Virus record (IMG/VR): IMGVR_UViG_3300009154_002711
Location: 91,515 to 155,514 of that record
DNA length: 64,000 nucleotides
DNA from: a virus
Direction: 5' to 3' (one strand)
Part shown: positions 26,741 through 35,465 of the stretch, in pieces
Layout of the letters: every line of letters begins with the position of its first letter
Numbering within the stretch: position 1 is the first letter of the stretch
Notes under the pieces: generated by a model
Databases searched by the model: none
What the model was told of the DNA's origin: nothing
What the model saw: only the letters and a program-made list of their open reading frames with translations
Made by a program: the position numbers and the translations under genes

Positions 26741-27677
26741 TATTACACAAACATCTGCAGAAATAGCATCACCATCAACTGAAGGTAATAAGATACAGAC
26801 TGCTTTATTAGAAGCTACTGATAAGAAACACTTGGATCAGTTAGAGAATGCTGGATTATTATTGCCGCAGTATGCACAGACGCTACGAGATGAATTAAGT
26901 AGAATTAAAGATCCTTTAGTACCTCTTACAGATACCATATTAAAAGATGTATTAGGGCGGTCTATATTTAATTACCATAAGTTAGGATTAGAAGCTTTAG
27001 GAAATACCTATGAGGCTAATAAGATAGAAATAACTAGCAACCGCCATATACTTAGTAGTAATAGTATGACCTTAAGTAGTGATTCCTTATTATTATTAAC
27101 CAGTCCTATACTACAGACACAATCTTTAGATTCAATAGAAACTATTAGTAATACTAAATACAGTGAGATTCATTTAGAATGGGAACAGTTAGGTACCAGT
27201 ATTAGTTCTATAAATGGCTTTAAAATATTAAATGTTGGTGGTAGTTATACATCTATATTAGGAGTTAATTATAGCAGTTCTATTGGTAATAATTATACAG
27301 AGATTATCCAAGGACAACAGAGTATAAGAGTATTAGGAAGTCCTACTGCAGATAGCTCTTTAGATAGTTCTCTAGCCGCCAAGTATAGTTATGCTAAGGG
27401 TGTAGAGGTATTAATACAAGACACCTTTAAACGCGAAGTAGATGGCACTGAGACAACATTAAATGCAGATACAGTTACCAGAACTTATGAAGCTGATTAC
27501 AATACCGAAGTTAAAGGAACTAGAACAGATACTTTAGATGTGGACTATAACATAGAAGTTAGTGAAGATTATAATCTGGTAGCGGATACTATAAATATCA
27601 CAGGTAATAACCAGATTACTTTACAAGTAGGAAGCACAGCAATTAGAATCAGAAACGGCGCCATTTATATAGGATAG
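26733..27677 (+). CDS. Baseplate central spike protein (gp5 C-terminal/VgrG-like beta-helix)
   Basis: 314 residues. Residues 1-95 are helical and would attach to the hub. From about 105 onward the sequence is an unbroken series of short strands (SNSMTLSSDSLLLLTSPI, GSYTSILGVNYSSSIGNNYT, then TVTRTYEADYNTEVKGTRTD) ending in ITLQVGSTAIRIRNGAIYIG. That last pattern is the hallmark of trimeric beta-helical needles in T4 gp5 and VgrG. The spike punctures the cell envelope on contraction. A separate PAAR tip gene is present on the minus strand at 30109-30369, which fits a spike needing a cap. Confidence 0.7.
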   Translation: MANITQTSAEIASPSTEGNKIQTALLEATDKKHLDQLENAGLLLPQYAQTLRDELSRIKDPLVPLTDTILKDVLGRSIFNYHKLGLEALGNTYEANKIEITSNRHILSSNSMTLSSDSLLLLTSPILQTQSLDSIETISNTKYSEIHLEWEQLGTSISSINGFKILNVGGSYTSILGVNYSSSIGNNYTEIIQGQQSIRVLGSPTADSSLDSSLAAKYSYAKGVEVLIQDTFKREVDGTETTLNADTVTRTYEADYNTEVKGTRTDTLDVDYNIEVSEDYNLVADTINITGNNQITLQVGSTAIRIRNGAIYIG

Positions 27678-27683
27678 AAACAT

Positions 27684-28334
27684 ATGTCATCATGTAGTCA
27701 ACAGTTTAATAATTTAATTAACGCGGCTGTACAAGATGCAGCCAACTTTGTAGTACCAATAGTAGCAGATTACTTTCAGCCTTTAGCAGATAAATTGTCT
27801 AGTTTCTTTAATCAAAACAAAGGATTAGACTTTGCTAGTATTCAAAACAATATAAATGATTTTATTAATACGAATATTACAGACACAATTAAGCAGTTAA
27901 GTAAAGACCTAACTGCAGCAAATACAAGTATTAATAAATATATTCAACAGCAAATAAAAGAGGCTTTAGATAATGTATATAGTACAGTAACAGATAGCAT
28001 TACATCTTTATTTGGGAAAGCTTCTTTAGATTATTTAGCTAATAGTTTACCCGCATTACAAAGCACCTTAGGATGTTTACTTACTGATCAATTAGGGCCA
28101 TTAAATGATTTACTAAATGCTAAAGATAAACTAGTAGATGATTTAACAACTGAATTAGCCAATGGAACTAATCTATTAAATACAATTACTAGTTATACTC
28201 CTCAACCAATGATTAATACTGCGTTATCTAATTACATGGCTATTCCTGGAATTCAACAAGCAGAACAAGTAGTTAAAACAGCTTTAGATAATAGATTAAA
28301 AGGTAAAGCTATAGTAGCCACAGGTAACCCTTAA
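27684..28334 (+). CDS. Helical baseplate/tail protein, unidentified
   Basis: 216 residues, amphipathic helices throughout (FNNLINAAVQDAANFVVPIV, IKQLSKDLTAANTSINKYIQ). It is the last gene of the hub operon, and its TAA shares the TTAA palindrome with the stop of the convergent endolysin gene. No family is recognised. Confidence 0.5.
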   Translation: MSSCSQQFNNLINAAVQDAANFVVPIVADYFQPLADKLSSFFNQNKGLDFASIQNNINDFINTNITDTIKQLSKDLTAANTSINKYIQQQIKEALDNVYSTVTDSITSLFGKASLDYLANSLPALQSTLGCLLTDQLGPLNDLLNAKDKLVDDLTTELANGTNLLNTITSYTPQPMINTALSNYMAIPGIQQAEQVVKTALDNRLKGKAIVATGNP

Positions 28335-28972
28335 GCAAGTCCTAAGGCTTGTTTAGCATGTGCCCAGCAAACAATTCTATCAGTTTCTCCATTAGTACCA
28401 CCATTAATAGCTCTACCTATTTGCTTAAAGGAATTAAGATCTTTCTTATCCGCCAATTCATTTAGTTCACGAGTATACCAGAACCAACCTGCGCTCATAC
28501 AAGCAAATCTTGGTGTAGCTAATAAATCAGGACTCATTACTAAAGTTAGCTCTGAGGGAATTAGTTTGCGCTTAAATAATTCTCTAGATAGAAAAGTATA
28601 ATTAGCTTTACCTGTAAGCTGAATTAATCCACGCCCCCTATATTTATAGCCATCAGTAGGAATTGTATTCCCCATACGATTGGCATAAACTATATTAGCA
28701 ATCTTATCTGGTTTACGGGCATTTACTAGCGCTGTAGCATAGTTAAAGTATTTAGGGAATGTCTTAAGTAATCCCTGCACGCCATAGTTAAGATTCTCTA
28801 CAACTGCTGTAAGAGCAGCGCTTTCATGTGCAATCTGTGCTAAGAATGCAGCTTGTCTATAAGAAGTATTTATCTCGAATACAATACAAGTCTCATTAAT
28901 AAATGGTAAATACTTATCAGCATTAGCATCAGAACATCTAATAGCCTGCATTAATTGTTGTTTAGTTATCAT
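28331..28972 (-). CDS. Endolysin, glycoside hydrolase family 19
   Basis: 213 residues. GH19 enzymes cut beta-1,4 bonds in chitin or peptidoglycan; phage members are endolysins. Typical elements are the acid residue E50 in AQIAHESAAL, a second acid E59 in VVENLNYG, the substrate-cleft motif YKYRGRGLIQLTGKANY, and a C-terminal INGGTNG followed by DRIVCWAHAKQALG. No signal peptide is present, so release needs a holin-type partner; a 29-residue membrane protein is encoded directly upstream with a four-base overlap. It is transcribed opposite to the surrounding tail genes. Confidence 0.88.
   Translation of the reverse strand: MITKQQLMQAIRCSDANADKYLPFINETCIVFEINTSYRQAAFLAQIAHESAALTAVVENLNYGVQGLLKTFPKYFNYATALVNARKPDKIANIVYANRMGNTIPTDGYKYRGRGLIQLTGKANYTFLSRELFKRKLIPSELTLVMSPDLLATPRFACMSAGWFWYTRELNELADKKDLNSFKQIGRAINGGTNGETDRIVCWAHAKQALGLA
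28333..28354. terminator. Possible bidirectional terminator at convergent gene ends
   Basis: An imperfect hairpin (AAGCAAG-T-CC, loop TAA, GGCTTGTTT) of about nine pairs with one bulge overlaps the last codons of the endolysin gene. On the plus strand it ends in only three T residues, so it is weak, but the position between converging operons suits a terminator. Confidence 0.35.
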
Positions 28973-29058
28973 TTTTGTATCTCATTCATAGTGTATATAT
29001 AAATAACCGCTGTGATTATAACAAGAGCAGCCGCGGTAAGTCCTAATCCATAAACCAT
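28969..29058 (-). CDS. 29-residue single-pass membrane microprotein, holin candidate
   Basis: ATG at 29058 with AAAGGAGAC upstream (a strong ribosome binding site) and TGA at 28969-28971, overlapping the endolysin ATG in an ATGA. The protein starts MVY, then one hydrophobic helix (GLGLTAAALVIITAVIYIYT), then a short polar tail (MNEIQK). Strong initiation signal, coupling to the endolysin and a clean membrane helix make it credible despite its size. It may be a very small holin or lysis accessory; true holins are usually longer. Its short tail puts few residues on either face of the membrane. Confidence 0.65.
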   Translation of the reverse strand: MVYGLGLTAAALVIITAVIYIYTMNEIQK

Positions 29059-29076
29059 ATTAGTCTCCTTTATTAT

Positions 29077-30102
29077 CTATAAAGTAATTATAGTAGTTAA
29101 AACAGATTGATTCCAGAAGTATAATCTGGGATGTCCTGAAGCAGTTTCATCAGCAACAACATAAACTAATCTAGGAGATAAACCAATAACTCCTACAGTA
29201 GCTAAAGCATAAGTATTAAATTGAATTAATGGAGTTGCATTAACTATTCTAGAATCATCTCCAGCAGCTACAGTACCGATAGTTGTACCAGTATTCTTAC
29301 TAGCCGCATCTCCTAATGGAACCGCTCCATTAACATTATCCCCTAAATTAACTGTACCAACTGGAGCATTAGTAACTACTAAATCATTAGCTGTGCTAGG
29401 AATATTAGTAGGAATAACATAATCCAATTGCGCAGGTAATACAGTTACATTAGGTAATTGTGTTGTGCTGAGAATAGTCTGAGATTGATCTTGTAACCCA
29501 CCTCCATAAGCGCTAATAGTTAAGTTAGTAAATGTGGTTAATAGTGGCAACACAACAATAACTGTAATAGTATTCCCAGTAATAATAGTCTTACATGATA
29601 TAGGAATACCATTAGCATTAATACTAGAAGTGGTATTGGTAGAAGTTATTGTAACTGCTTTAGTATTAGTATTTAAAGTAATTACTGGAGATGTATAAGT
29701 ATTAGTTAGTGCATTATAAGTCCAACCAATAAAGCTAATATAAGTTAAAGTCTGTAATAAGTTATCCGGGTAAGTATATTCTTGTCTAGTTAATACAGAA
29801 TTTACTGCATATTGTGTAGTGGCCACAGAAGTATCTAATGCATAATTAATAACTGAGTAATCTCTATAAACAGAATAAGTAGAACTATTTAATCGTTTAA
29901 TCTTAGCTGGTTGAATATCCTGGATTAAACTTCTAGTCTTACTAATAAGAATATCTGTGCTGCCAATATATTCATCCGTTCCTTGTGTATACCGGATTCC
30001 TAAAGTAGGTTCTAATTCTACTTGTGTATAAGTTTGATATTGTGTATCTGGGGTAATAATATTAGCACCGACAATATCATTACCATCAACATATAAAGCC
30101 AT
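29077..30102 (-). CDS. Tail fibre-like protein
   Basis: 341 residues. The N-terminus (MALYVDGNDIVGANIITPDT) is small and ordered, the middle is Thr/Ser/Asn-rich beta structure, and residues about 255-290 carry LGDAASKNTGTTIGTVAAGD followed by DSRI, a motif widely seen in phage tail fibres and fibre-like needles. The C-terminal 45 residues (YVVADETASGHPRLYFWNQS) would be the tip or receptor-facing part. It lies between PAAR and lysis genes on the minus strand. No chaperone domain is visible. Confidence 0.65.
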   Translation of the reverse strand: MALYVDGNDIVGANIITPDTQYQTYTQVELEPTLGIRYTQGTDEYIGSTDILISKTRSLIQDIQPAKIKRLNSSTYSVYRDYSVINYALDTSVATTQYAVNSVLTRQEYTYPDNLLQTLTYISFIGWTYNALTNTYTSPVITLNTNTKAVTITSTNTTSSINANGIPISCKTIITGNTITVIVVLPLLTTFTNLTISAYGGGLQDQSQTILSTTQLPNVTVLPAQLDYVIPTNIPSTANDLVVTNAPVGTVNLGDNVNGAVPLGDAASKNTGTTIGTVAAGDDSRIVNATPLIQFNTYALATVGVIGLSPRLVYVVADETASGHPRLYFWNQSVLTTIITL

Positions 30103-30108
30103 ATTATA

Positions 30109-30369
30109 TTATCCTATTTGAACGTACATACCTTTAATCTGTTTACCACCACAGGGATGTTGATCTCCAACTCTATGTGCTTTAGCTCCTACTATAAATA
30201 CTCTAGAAGACCCTGTACTAGCTTTAACACCGCAACAGGTAAGATTATCTACACTTCTAGCTGCTGCTTTACCACCTACAAATACTTTATTCTGTGTAAC
30301 TAGAAGTAATCCCGGGCAGCTATTACATGCCCCTTTAGATTCTCTAGTTAATGTGTAGCCGAGTCGCAT
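30109..30369 (-). CDS. PAAR-repeat spike tip protein
   Basis: 86 residues. Features of the PAAR family are the repeated VFVGGKAAARSVDNLTCCG and VFIVGAKAHRVGDQHPCGGK segments with Cys/His residues placed to bind a metal at the apex (candidates are C45, C46, H65, H71 and C73). The N-terminus adds a Cys-containing ACNSCPG. PAAR proteins form a sharp cone on the central spike, here probably on the 26733 gene product. It overlaps the upstream small gene by 22 bases, so the two are translated together. Confidence 0.75.
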   Translation of the reverse strand: MRLGYTLTRESKGACNSCPGLLLVTQNKVFVGGKAAARSVDNLTCCGVKASTGSSRVFIVGAKAHRVGDQHPCGGKQIKGMYVQIG

Positions 30370-30590
30370 GATTTAACCTCCCACACATGAGAAGAAATCT
30401 CCTGTGCTACTTCTGCTGGACTAGTTGCTAAGTATACACTGTTATCTTTAGGCTCACCTATAATAATATATCCTGTAGCTAATAAAGAAGCATTGCCTTT
30501 AATTGTGATTACCAAACCATGATCTTCCTCAGTAATATCAAGTTGATTTAATAGTCTAAACAACTTTATTATGTTATTAAATAGTTTCAT
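30348..30590 (-). CDS. Small protein upstream of PAAR, unidentified
   Basis: 80 residues from ATG at 30590. The frame is open further up to an ATG at 30662, but that would reach into the opposite gene's start and through the AT-rich promoter region, so the shorter form is chosen. It has an amphipathic N-terminal helix (KLFNNIIKLFRLLNQL) and then a small beta domain (HGLVITIKGNASLLATGYII). No family recognised; a baseplate adaptor is possible from context. Confidence 0.5.
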   Translation of the reverse strand: MKLFNNIIKLFRLLNQLDITEEDHGLVITIKGNASLLATGYIIIGEPKDNSVYLATSPAEVAQEISSHVWEVKSCDSATH

Positions 30591-30646
30591 CCGAGATTCC
30601 CATGTATAATTAATATATAATACATTATACATTACATAGACTAAAA
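30591..30646. promoter_or_regulatory. Divergent promoter region
   Basis: The 56-base gap between the minus-strand PAAR/lysis operon and the plus-strand wedge operon is nearly pure A+T. TATAATACA at 30616-30624 ends 22 bases before the 30647 start. Read on the minus strand, TATATATTA ends 20 bases before the ATG at 30590. Both match the spacing of the other boxes, but in DNA this AT-rich a chance match is likely. Confidence 0.35.
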
Positions 30647-31711
30647 ATGGTAGCAACAACATTATTAGATCAATTAGGCACAGATATTAATTGGGACGGC
30701 GATATAGGGATAATAACTAGAGATACTACAAGTGGTTATATAGATTTAACCTCATTAGTAAGCTTAGTAAAAGGCCCCGTAACAAACTACGTATATGTAT
30801 ACCAAGTAATAACAATAACCCCTACCAGTACATATTTAGGAATTATCAACGCGGCTATACAGAACTGTAATTATGAAGTTATTAATGATTACTCTTTAGT
30901 TGACGGTAATAATAACCCTATACTTTCAGTAATAGCCGATAATATAACTACAACTAGTAGTTTAACCTTGACACTAAATCTGGTAGCTGCAGCATATACA
31001 ACTCCAAGTTATACAGTTAAATTACTTGGTAGTACTGGCAATGATATTACATCTCAATTCACAATTAATATTGGAGTTGTTAATCAGGAAGTAATCTTAC
31101 AGCAGCCCATAACTATAACCGCTTTAAGTAGTCAGAACATAGTTGGAAACATTAATATACTTACAAGTAACTTTCAGTACGGCGCCTATATGATTAATGC
31201 TATTAATAACTACACTTATATTAGTGATACGTTAACTAATACTCCAGTAACAGTTAACTTATATATTAAAAACGCAATAGCAAAGACTTTAACTTATACA
31301 TTACAAATAGTAGATACGCAAGCTTATACAATAGTAGATTTATTAACTATAAGTGGATTAGAGAATCTAGATAAAGCTTTATTAAGGCGGCTAAATACAC
31401 CACAAACATATATAGGTAGATTCATAGGAAGTATAGATGGATTAAGAACAGTAGACTTTAACTATGGTAATAGTTTGTATAATATCTTAAGTGAGCCACA
31501 AAGCGCAGCTAATTTCACAGATATACAGAATAGTATACGGAATGCATTATTAGCAGATCTTAGAGTAAGTACTGTTGATGTAAGTTTAACCTCACCAGCT
31601 CCAAGTAATGGACAGTTATTAATAAATATAAACTATGCCATTAGTGGAACCAATTCAACCAAGAATTTAGTTATTGGTTTTAATGGTAATAGTTTTGTAA
31701 CAGTTTCATAG
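30647..31711 (+). CDS. Baseplate wedge protein with gp25-like C-domain
   Basis: 354 residues. The C-terminal 115 residues (VDFNYGNSLYNILSEPQSAA, then IQNSIRNALLADLRVSTVDV and GQLLININYAI) match the GPW/gp25 lysozyme-like baseplate wedge family, which links sheath and baseplate and starts sheath assembly. Family members are usually about 100-150 residues, so the 240-residue N-terminal part is an extension: Thr/Ile-rich beta strands resembling an Ig-like pair. It heads the wedge operon and is followed by baseplate J and tail protein I, the standard order. Confidence 0.75.
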   Translation: MVATTLLDQLGTDINWDGDIGIITRDTTSGYIDLTSLVSLVKGPVTNYVYVYQVITITPTSTYLGIINAAIQNCNYEVINDYSLVDGNNNPILSVIADNITTTSSLTLTLNLVAAAYTTPSYTVKLLGSTGNDITSQFTINIGVVNQEVILQQPITITALSSQNIVGNINILTSNFQYGAYMINAINNYTYISDTLTNTPVTVNLYIKNAIAKTLTYTLQIVDTQAYTIVDLLTISGLENLDKALLRRLNTPQTYIGRFIGSIDGLRTVDFNYGNSLYNILSEPQSAANFTDIQNSIRNALLADLRVSTVDVSLTSPAPSNGQLLININYAISGTNSTKNLVIGFNGNSFVTVS

Positions 31712-31723
31712 GAGTATAAATTA

Positions 31724-32791
31724 ATGGTAGATTTTTTAACATATGATCAAATGTTTAGTGGTGTTGAGAATAACTTAAAGACTCAAGCACAACCACTAAC
31801 AGATTTTAACCAAGGGGCTGGACTAAGAATGCTAGTCCAAGCATTTGTAGCCACATTAAGTTTAAGAGAAACAAGATTAACTGAATTGCAGAAGTCCTTT
31901 TATATCAAGACTGCAACAGGCACAGATTTAGATAATAGATTAGCTGACTTTGATTTCTATAGAATAGGTGGTAGTTATAGCACAGGAGCAATAACTATAA
32001 GCGGTACTGGTATTAGCGGCAGTATTACTATTCCTGCTAATAGTCTATTAATAGATCCTAATACTCAATACAGATATAGAACTAGTGATTTAGTATCCCT
32101 CTCTAATAACATATCTAAGACAGTTAATGTAACTGCAGAAGCAGAAGGATTCCTGAGTAATCAAAGTGTCGGAACTTCATTAAGCTTTGTTTCGTATCCC
32201 ACAATAACCGCTACGGTAAGCACAGCTATAACCGCAGGTAATATTACAGAAACAGATGCAGGATTTGTGCAAAGATTCATTAGTTATATAACTTCATTAT
32301 CTAAATCTACTAAAGATGCAATCTTAAGTAGTGTACTCGGGGTTTCCGGAGTAGTAAGTGCTTATGTAGATAATATAACTAGTGTTCCCGGGGCATTTAA
32401 TGTATATATAGATGATGGCAATGGCACAGCTAGTCAAAGCTTATTAGATTCAGTAGCTACGGCAGTTGGAACTGTAAGCGCTGCGGGAACTTATTATACT
32501 GTAAAGGCTATTACACAAGTACCAATAGTAGTAACTCTTACAGTTAAAACTACTAATACTTTAGATACTAATTTATTAAGTAACATAACTACTAATCTAA
32601 CCACATTATCTAACAGTTTAGTAATAGGGCAGACCTTATATTTAAGTCAGATACAACAAGCTGTAATGAATACTACAAGTACTTCTAGTGTTATCTTAAA
32701 TGCTACTATTAGTTCACCTCTTACAGATACTATAATAGATAATACTAAGATTATTAGATTTAGTAGTATAGGAGTAAGTTATGCAAGCTAG
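31724..32791 (+). CDS. Baseplate J-like wedge protein (gp6/gpJ)
   Basis: 355 residues with an AGGAG ribosome binding site. The N-terminal helices (VQAFVATLSLRETRLTELQK, FYIKTATGTDLDNRLADFDF) and the core (TVNVTAEAEGFLSNQSVGTS, then DAILSSVLGVSGVVSAYVDN and PGAFNVYIDDGNGTAS) are characteristic of Baseplate_J. These proteins dimerise to form the wedge ring of contractile baseplates. The size is normal. The next gene starts inside its last codons. Confidence 0.88.
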   Translation: MVDFLTYDQMFSGVENNLKTQAQPLTDFNQGAGLRMLVQAFVATLSLRETRLTELQKSFYIKTATGTDLDNRLADFDFYRIGGSYSTGAITISGTGISGSITIPANSLLIDPNTQYRYRTSDLVSLSNNISKTVNVTAEAEGFLSNQSVGTSLSFVSYPTITATVSTAITAGNITETDAGFVQRFISYITSLSKSTKDAILSSVLGVSGVVSAYVDNITSVPGAFNVYIDDGNGTASQSLLDSVATAVGTVSAAGTYYTVKAITQVPIVVTLTVKTTNTLDTNLLSNITTNLTTLSNSLVIGQTLYLSQIQQAVMNTTSTSSVILNATISSPLTDTIIDNTKIIRFSSIGVSYAS

Positions 32792-33890
32792 TAATTTAAT
32801 AGATACCGATTATCTAACAGCAGACTTTCTACAAGCAGTTAAGTATTACATACCTACAAACACTAGTTTTAGTTGGTTTGATATTACTACACCTCAATTA
32901 GATTCTCTACTAACAAGTCTTGCAGAAACCTTTGCTAAACAAGAAGAGCGAAGATTACTACTAAGATTTAATACTTTATTAGAATATGCTAAAGCTTCTG
33001 ATTTAGATACATTAGCTGCAGACTTTAATATAACCCGGCTAGCAGATGAGACTGATGCTAAGTTCTATAGCCGAGTAAAGTTATATATCTTAGGTGAAAG
33101 ATGTACAGTAAGTGGTATTAGTGCATTTATAAAATCAATTGGTTATTTAGATACAGAGTTTACTATTACAGAAAGCTGGAGAAGTCTTAAACCGGTTGAT
33201 GGTGATGTAGGAGTTGTAAGTCCTAAACGAGATGGCTTTAGAGCTGACTATGATATTACTCCATATGGAAATACTATTCAGCCAGGATATATACAAATAG
33301 CTTTAGTTACTCCCAGTACAGATGATCCCAGATATGAATCCTTATTAGAACTACTTAATTTAGTTGTAGCAAGTGGAGTCAAAGTAACATTTACAATGCT
33401 TAATCTTAGTATTCTATCAAATACTTTAAACACATTTACTATTACAACTACTCCAACAGTAATTATAAATACAGAAGAAGCAGACATATTTACTAATGAG
33501 TTTAGTGCAGAGTTTGCTAGTCAGACTAATAACTTAAATATCTATATGTTTGATTCTGTAACTCCAATAACTGCCACTATAACTAGTGGGGATTATATCA
33601 AAACATTTACACTTAGTTTAGATAGAACAAACTTGCCAGATACAGTTACATTTAGCGCACAAGGATTACCTGCCGGGGCTAGTGCTAGTTTTACTCCTAT
33701 GACTACAAATGGGAATACCACAACAGTTACATTAACTTTTAGTCCTGGAACTGCCACAGGTACTTATCCAATAGTATTAATAGCAAATGCAGGAAACAAA
33801 CAAGCACAGATAAATGTAAATGTAACCAGAACTGGTGGAACTTTAACAGGACAACCAATGGGATTATTACTAGCATTCACTTATAGTTAA
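32781..33890 (+). CDS. Tail protein I-like wedge protein with Ig-like C-terminal domain
   Basis: 369 residues. The N-terminal 210 residues (LLLRFNTLLEYAKASDLDTL, AADFNITRL, DETDAKFYSRVKLYILGERC, TVSGISAFIKSIG) fit the gpI/tail protein I group that pairs with baseplate J. Residues about 265-350 (TFTLSLDRTNLPDTVTFSAQ, GLPAGASASFTPMT, GTYPIVLIANAG) are a bacterial Ig-like domain of the type that decorates exposed phage proteins and may bind glycans weakly. Overlap of 11 bases with baseplate J supports joint translation. Confidence 0.7.
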   Translation: MQASNLIDTDYLTADFLQAVKYYIPTNTSFSWFDITTPQLDSLLTSLAETFAKQEERRLLLRFNTLLEYAKASDLDTLAADFNITRLADETDAKFYSRVKLYILGERCTVSGISAFIKSIGYLDTEFTITESWRSLKPVDGDVGVVSPKRDGFRADYDITPYGNTIQPGYIQIALVTPSTDDPRYESLLELLNLVVASGVKVTFTMLNLSILSNTLNTFTITTTPTVIINTEEADIFTNEFSAEFASQTNNLNIYMFDSVTPITATITSGDYIKTFTLSLDRTNLPDTVTFSAQGLPAGASASFTPMTTNGNTTTVTLTFSPGTATGTYPIVLIANAGNKQAQINVNVTRTGGTLTGQPMGLLLAFTYS

Positions 33891-33902
33891 AGGATATTTA
33901 AC

Positions 33903-34811
33903 ATGACAGATACAATAAGAACACAGACAGATTTACTAAGCTTATTCGCCGCAGCACAAACTCCGGGATCTATTAATTCTCAAGATATGAGGGATACAAT
34001 TGTTACATTATTTAATAGAGGTCGCCAGATCTTATTATCTAACGTAACCTATTATGTTAGAACAGATGGTAATGATAGTAATAGTGGTTTAGGTAATGAT
34101 GCAGGCAGCGCTTTCCTCACAGTTAATCAATTTATAAATACTGTAACCACCTTAGAGTTAAATGGGTATACAGTAACCTGTCAATTAGCTGATGGAACTT
34201 ATACAGTACCTATAGTATTAAAGGATTATAATAGTCGGGGTTCAGTAGTAATCCAAGGAAATATCAGTAATGCTTCTAGTGTAATAATCCAAACTACTAA
34301 TGCTGATTGTATTAGTGCTACTAATATTCAAAGCGCCTACACTATTCAATATGTAAAGCTAAGCACAATAACTTATGGTAGTTGTATTAGATTAGATAAT
34401 AGTGTCTTGAATATTAATAACTTGAATTACGGAACTGCAGTAACTGCGCATAATATGTTAACCAAGCATTCTATATTAAATTGTGGCAACTTTGCTATTA
34501 GTGGTGGAAGTGCTTATCATTGGTACTTAGATACAGTTAGTAGTGTATATGCTACAGGAATAACAATAACAATAACTAATGTGCCCACCTTCACAGTTTT
34601 TATTTATGCTATACATAATAGTATGGCTTATTTAACTTCACTAACAATTAATGGAACTGCCGCAGGTACCAGATACACTGCTTTTAGAAATGCTACAATA
34701 TTTACTAATGGGGGAGGCCCAACATACTTACCAGGAAATATAGCAGGAACCCCAGTATCAAATGGCACAGCAGCTAATTATCTAACCTCACTATATGGAT
34801 TATATGTCTAG
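33903..34811 (+). CDS. Tailspike/fibre protein with beta-helix (pectin-lyase-like) fold
   Basis: 302 residues. After a short N-terminal attachment part (residues 1-45) comes VTYYVRTDGNDSNSGLGNDA followed by SAFLTVNQFINTV, the standard entry into a right-handed parallel beta-helix in phage tailspikes. The rest is repeated short strands (SRGSVVIQGNISNASSVIIQ, then YGSCIRLDNSVLNINNLNYG). Such spikes bind or cut surface polysaccharide. No catalytic acid pair can be assigned by eye. Confidence 0.75.
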   Translation: MTDTIRTQTDLLSLFAAAQTPGSINSQDMRDTIVTLFNRGRQILLSNVTYYVRTDGNDSNSGLGNDAGSAFLTVNQFINTVTTLELNGYTVTCQLADGTYTVPIVLKDYNSRGSVVIQGNISNASSVIIQTTNADCISATNIQSAYTIQYVKLSTITYGSCIRLDNSVLNINNLNYGTAVTAHNMLTKHSILNCGNFAISGGSAYHWYLDTVSSVYATGITITITNVPTFTVFIYAIHNSMAYLTSLTINGTAAGTRYTAFRNATIFTNGGGPTYLPGNIAGTPVSNGTAANYLTSLYGLYV

Positions 34812-35406
34812 TATATTTGTACAGCGCAATCAATTAACTAATATTAGTTTAGTAATAAACAAGGCTAATTACAATGGGCAAGTAACTCTAAGTGTTAGTG
34901 TTAATAGCCCACAGATTGAGGTATTTATTAGTGAGATAATTACAAGTAGCAATAGAGTTAGATTAGCTGTATTAGCTCAAGCTGCCCCTGGAGTATATAC
35001 TCTAACTATAAATGCAACAGGTACAGGAGTAGTCATACAACCCATAATTATATCAATGACAGTATTAGGGAACTTTAATCCGACTATAATTAGTACAAAT
35101 ACTATTTATCCTGTAATACAAATAAATGGTATAACAAAGTTTACAGGAGTAATTATTAAAGGTAATACTAATATTGTTGGAAGTATTAAAAGCACTAATA
35201 CTATATATCAGAACACAAATGTAATAAGTATAGTTAAGAATACTAATATAATTACTAAGAATGCTTTAGAGGGAATAACCACACTTACAGGAACCATTAC
35301 AGTTATTCCTTATGGTGGTGCTTTAAATGGTGTTACCAGAACCACCGGTATAATTAGTAAGAATGCTTTAGAAGGAGTTATTAAGTTTACTGGGGTAATC
35401 AGTTAA
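34795..35406 (+). CDS. Fibre protein with short tandem strand repeats
   Basis: 203 residues; start at 34795 or the ATG at 34804, both overlapping the tailspike gene. Residues 1-100 look like an Ig-like domain (ISLVINKANYNGQVTLSVSV, AAPGVYTLTINATG). Residues about 108-203 are about five degenerate units of the form [LI][NE]G[IV]TxxTGxI (INGITKFTGVI, LEGITTLTGTI, LNGVTRTTGII, LEGVIKFTGVI). AAGAATGCTTTAGA is repeated exactly at 35257-35270 and 35359-35372. The unit would suit a trimeric beta-fibre shaft. Confidence 0.55.
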   Translation: MDYMSSIFVQRNQLTNISLVINKANYNGQVTLSVSVNSPQIEVFISEIITSSNRVRLAVLAQAAPGVYTLTINATGTGVVIQPIIISMTVLGNFNPTIISTNTIYPVIQINGITKFTGVIIKGNTNIVGSIKSTNTIYQNTNVISIVKNTNIITKNALEGITTLTGTITVIPYGGALNGVTRTTGIISKNALEGVIKFTGVIS

Positions 35407-35427
35407 CATTTACCAATAGATTAAAGA

Positions 35428-35436
35428 TATACTAAA
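35428..35436 (+). promoter_or_regulatory. TATA-box promoter candidate
   Basis: TATACTAAA lies in the 59-base gap 35407-35465 and ends 29 bases before the next start, a little further than at other genes. No other element is seen in the gap. Confidence 0.3.
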
Positions 35437-35465
35437 ACTACAACAATTAATTTATAGGACAAATC

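Noticed and set aside
30591-30662. Hydrophobic N-terminal extension (start at 30662) of the small minus-strand gene as a membrane anchor or holin
   Set aside because: It coincides with the nearly pure A+T divergent promoter region, which translates into hydrophobic residues by chance, and overlaps the opposite gene's start.
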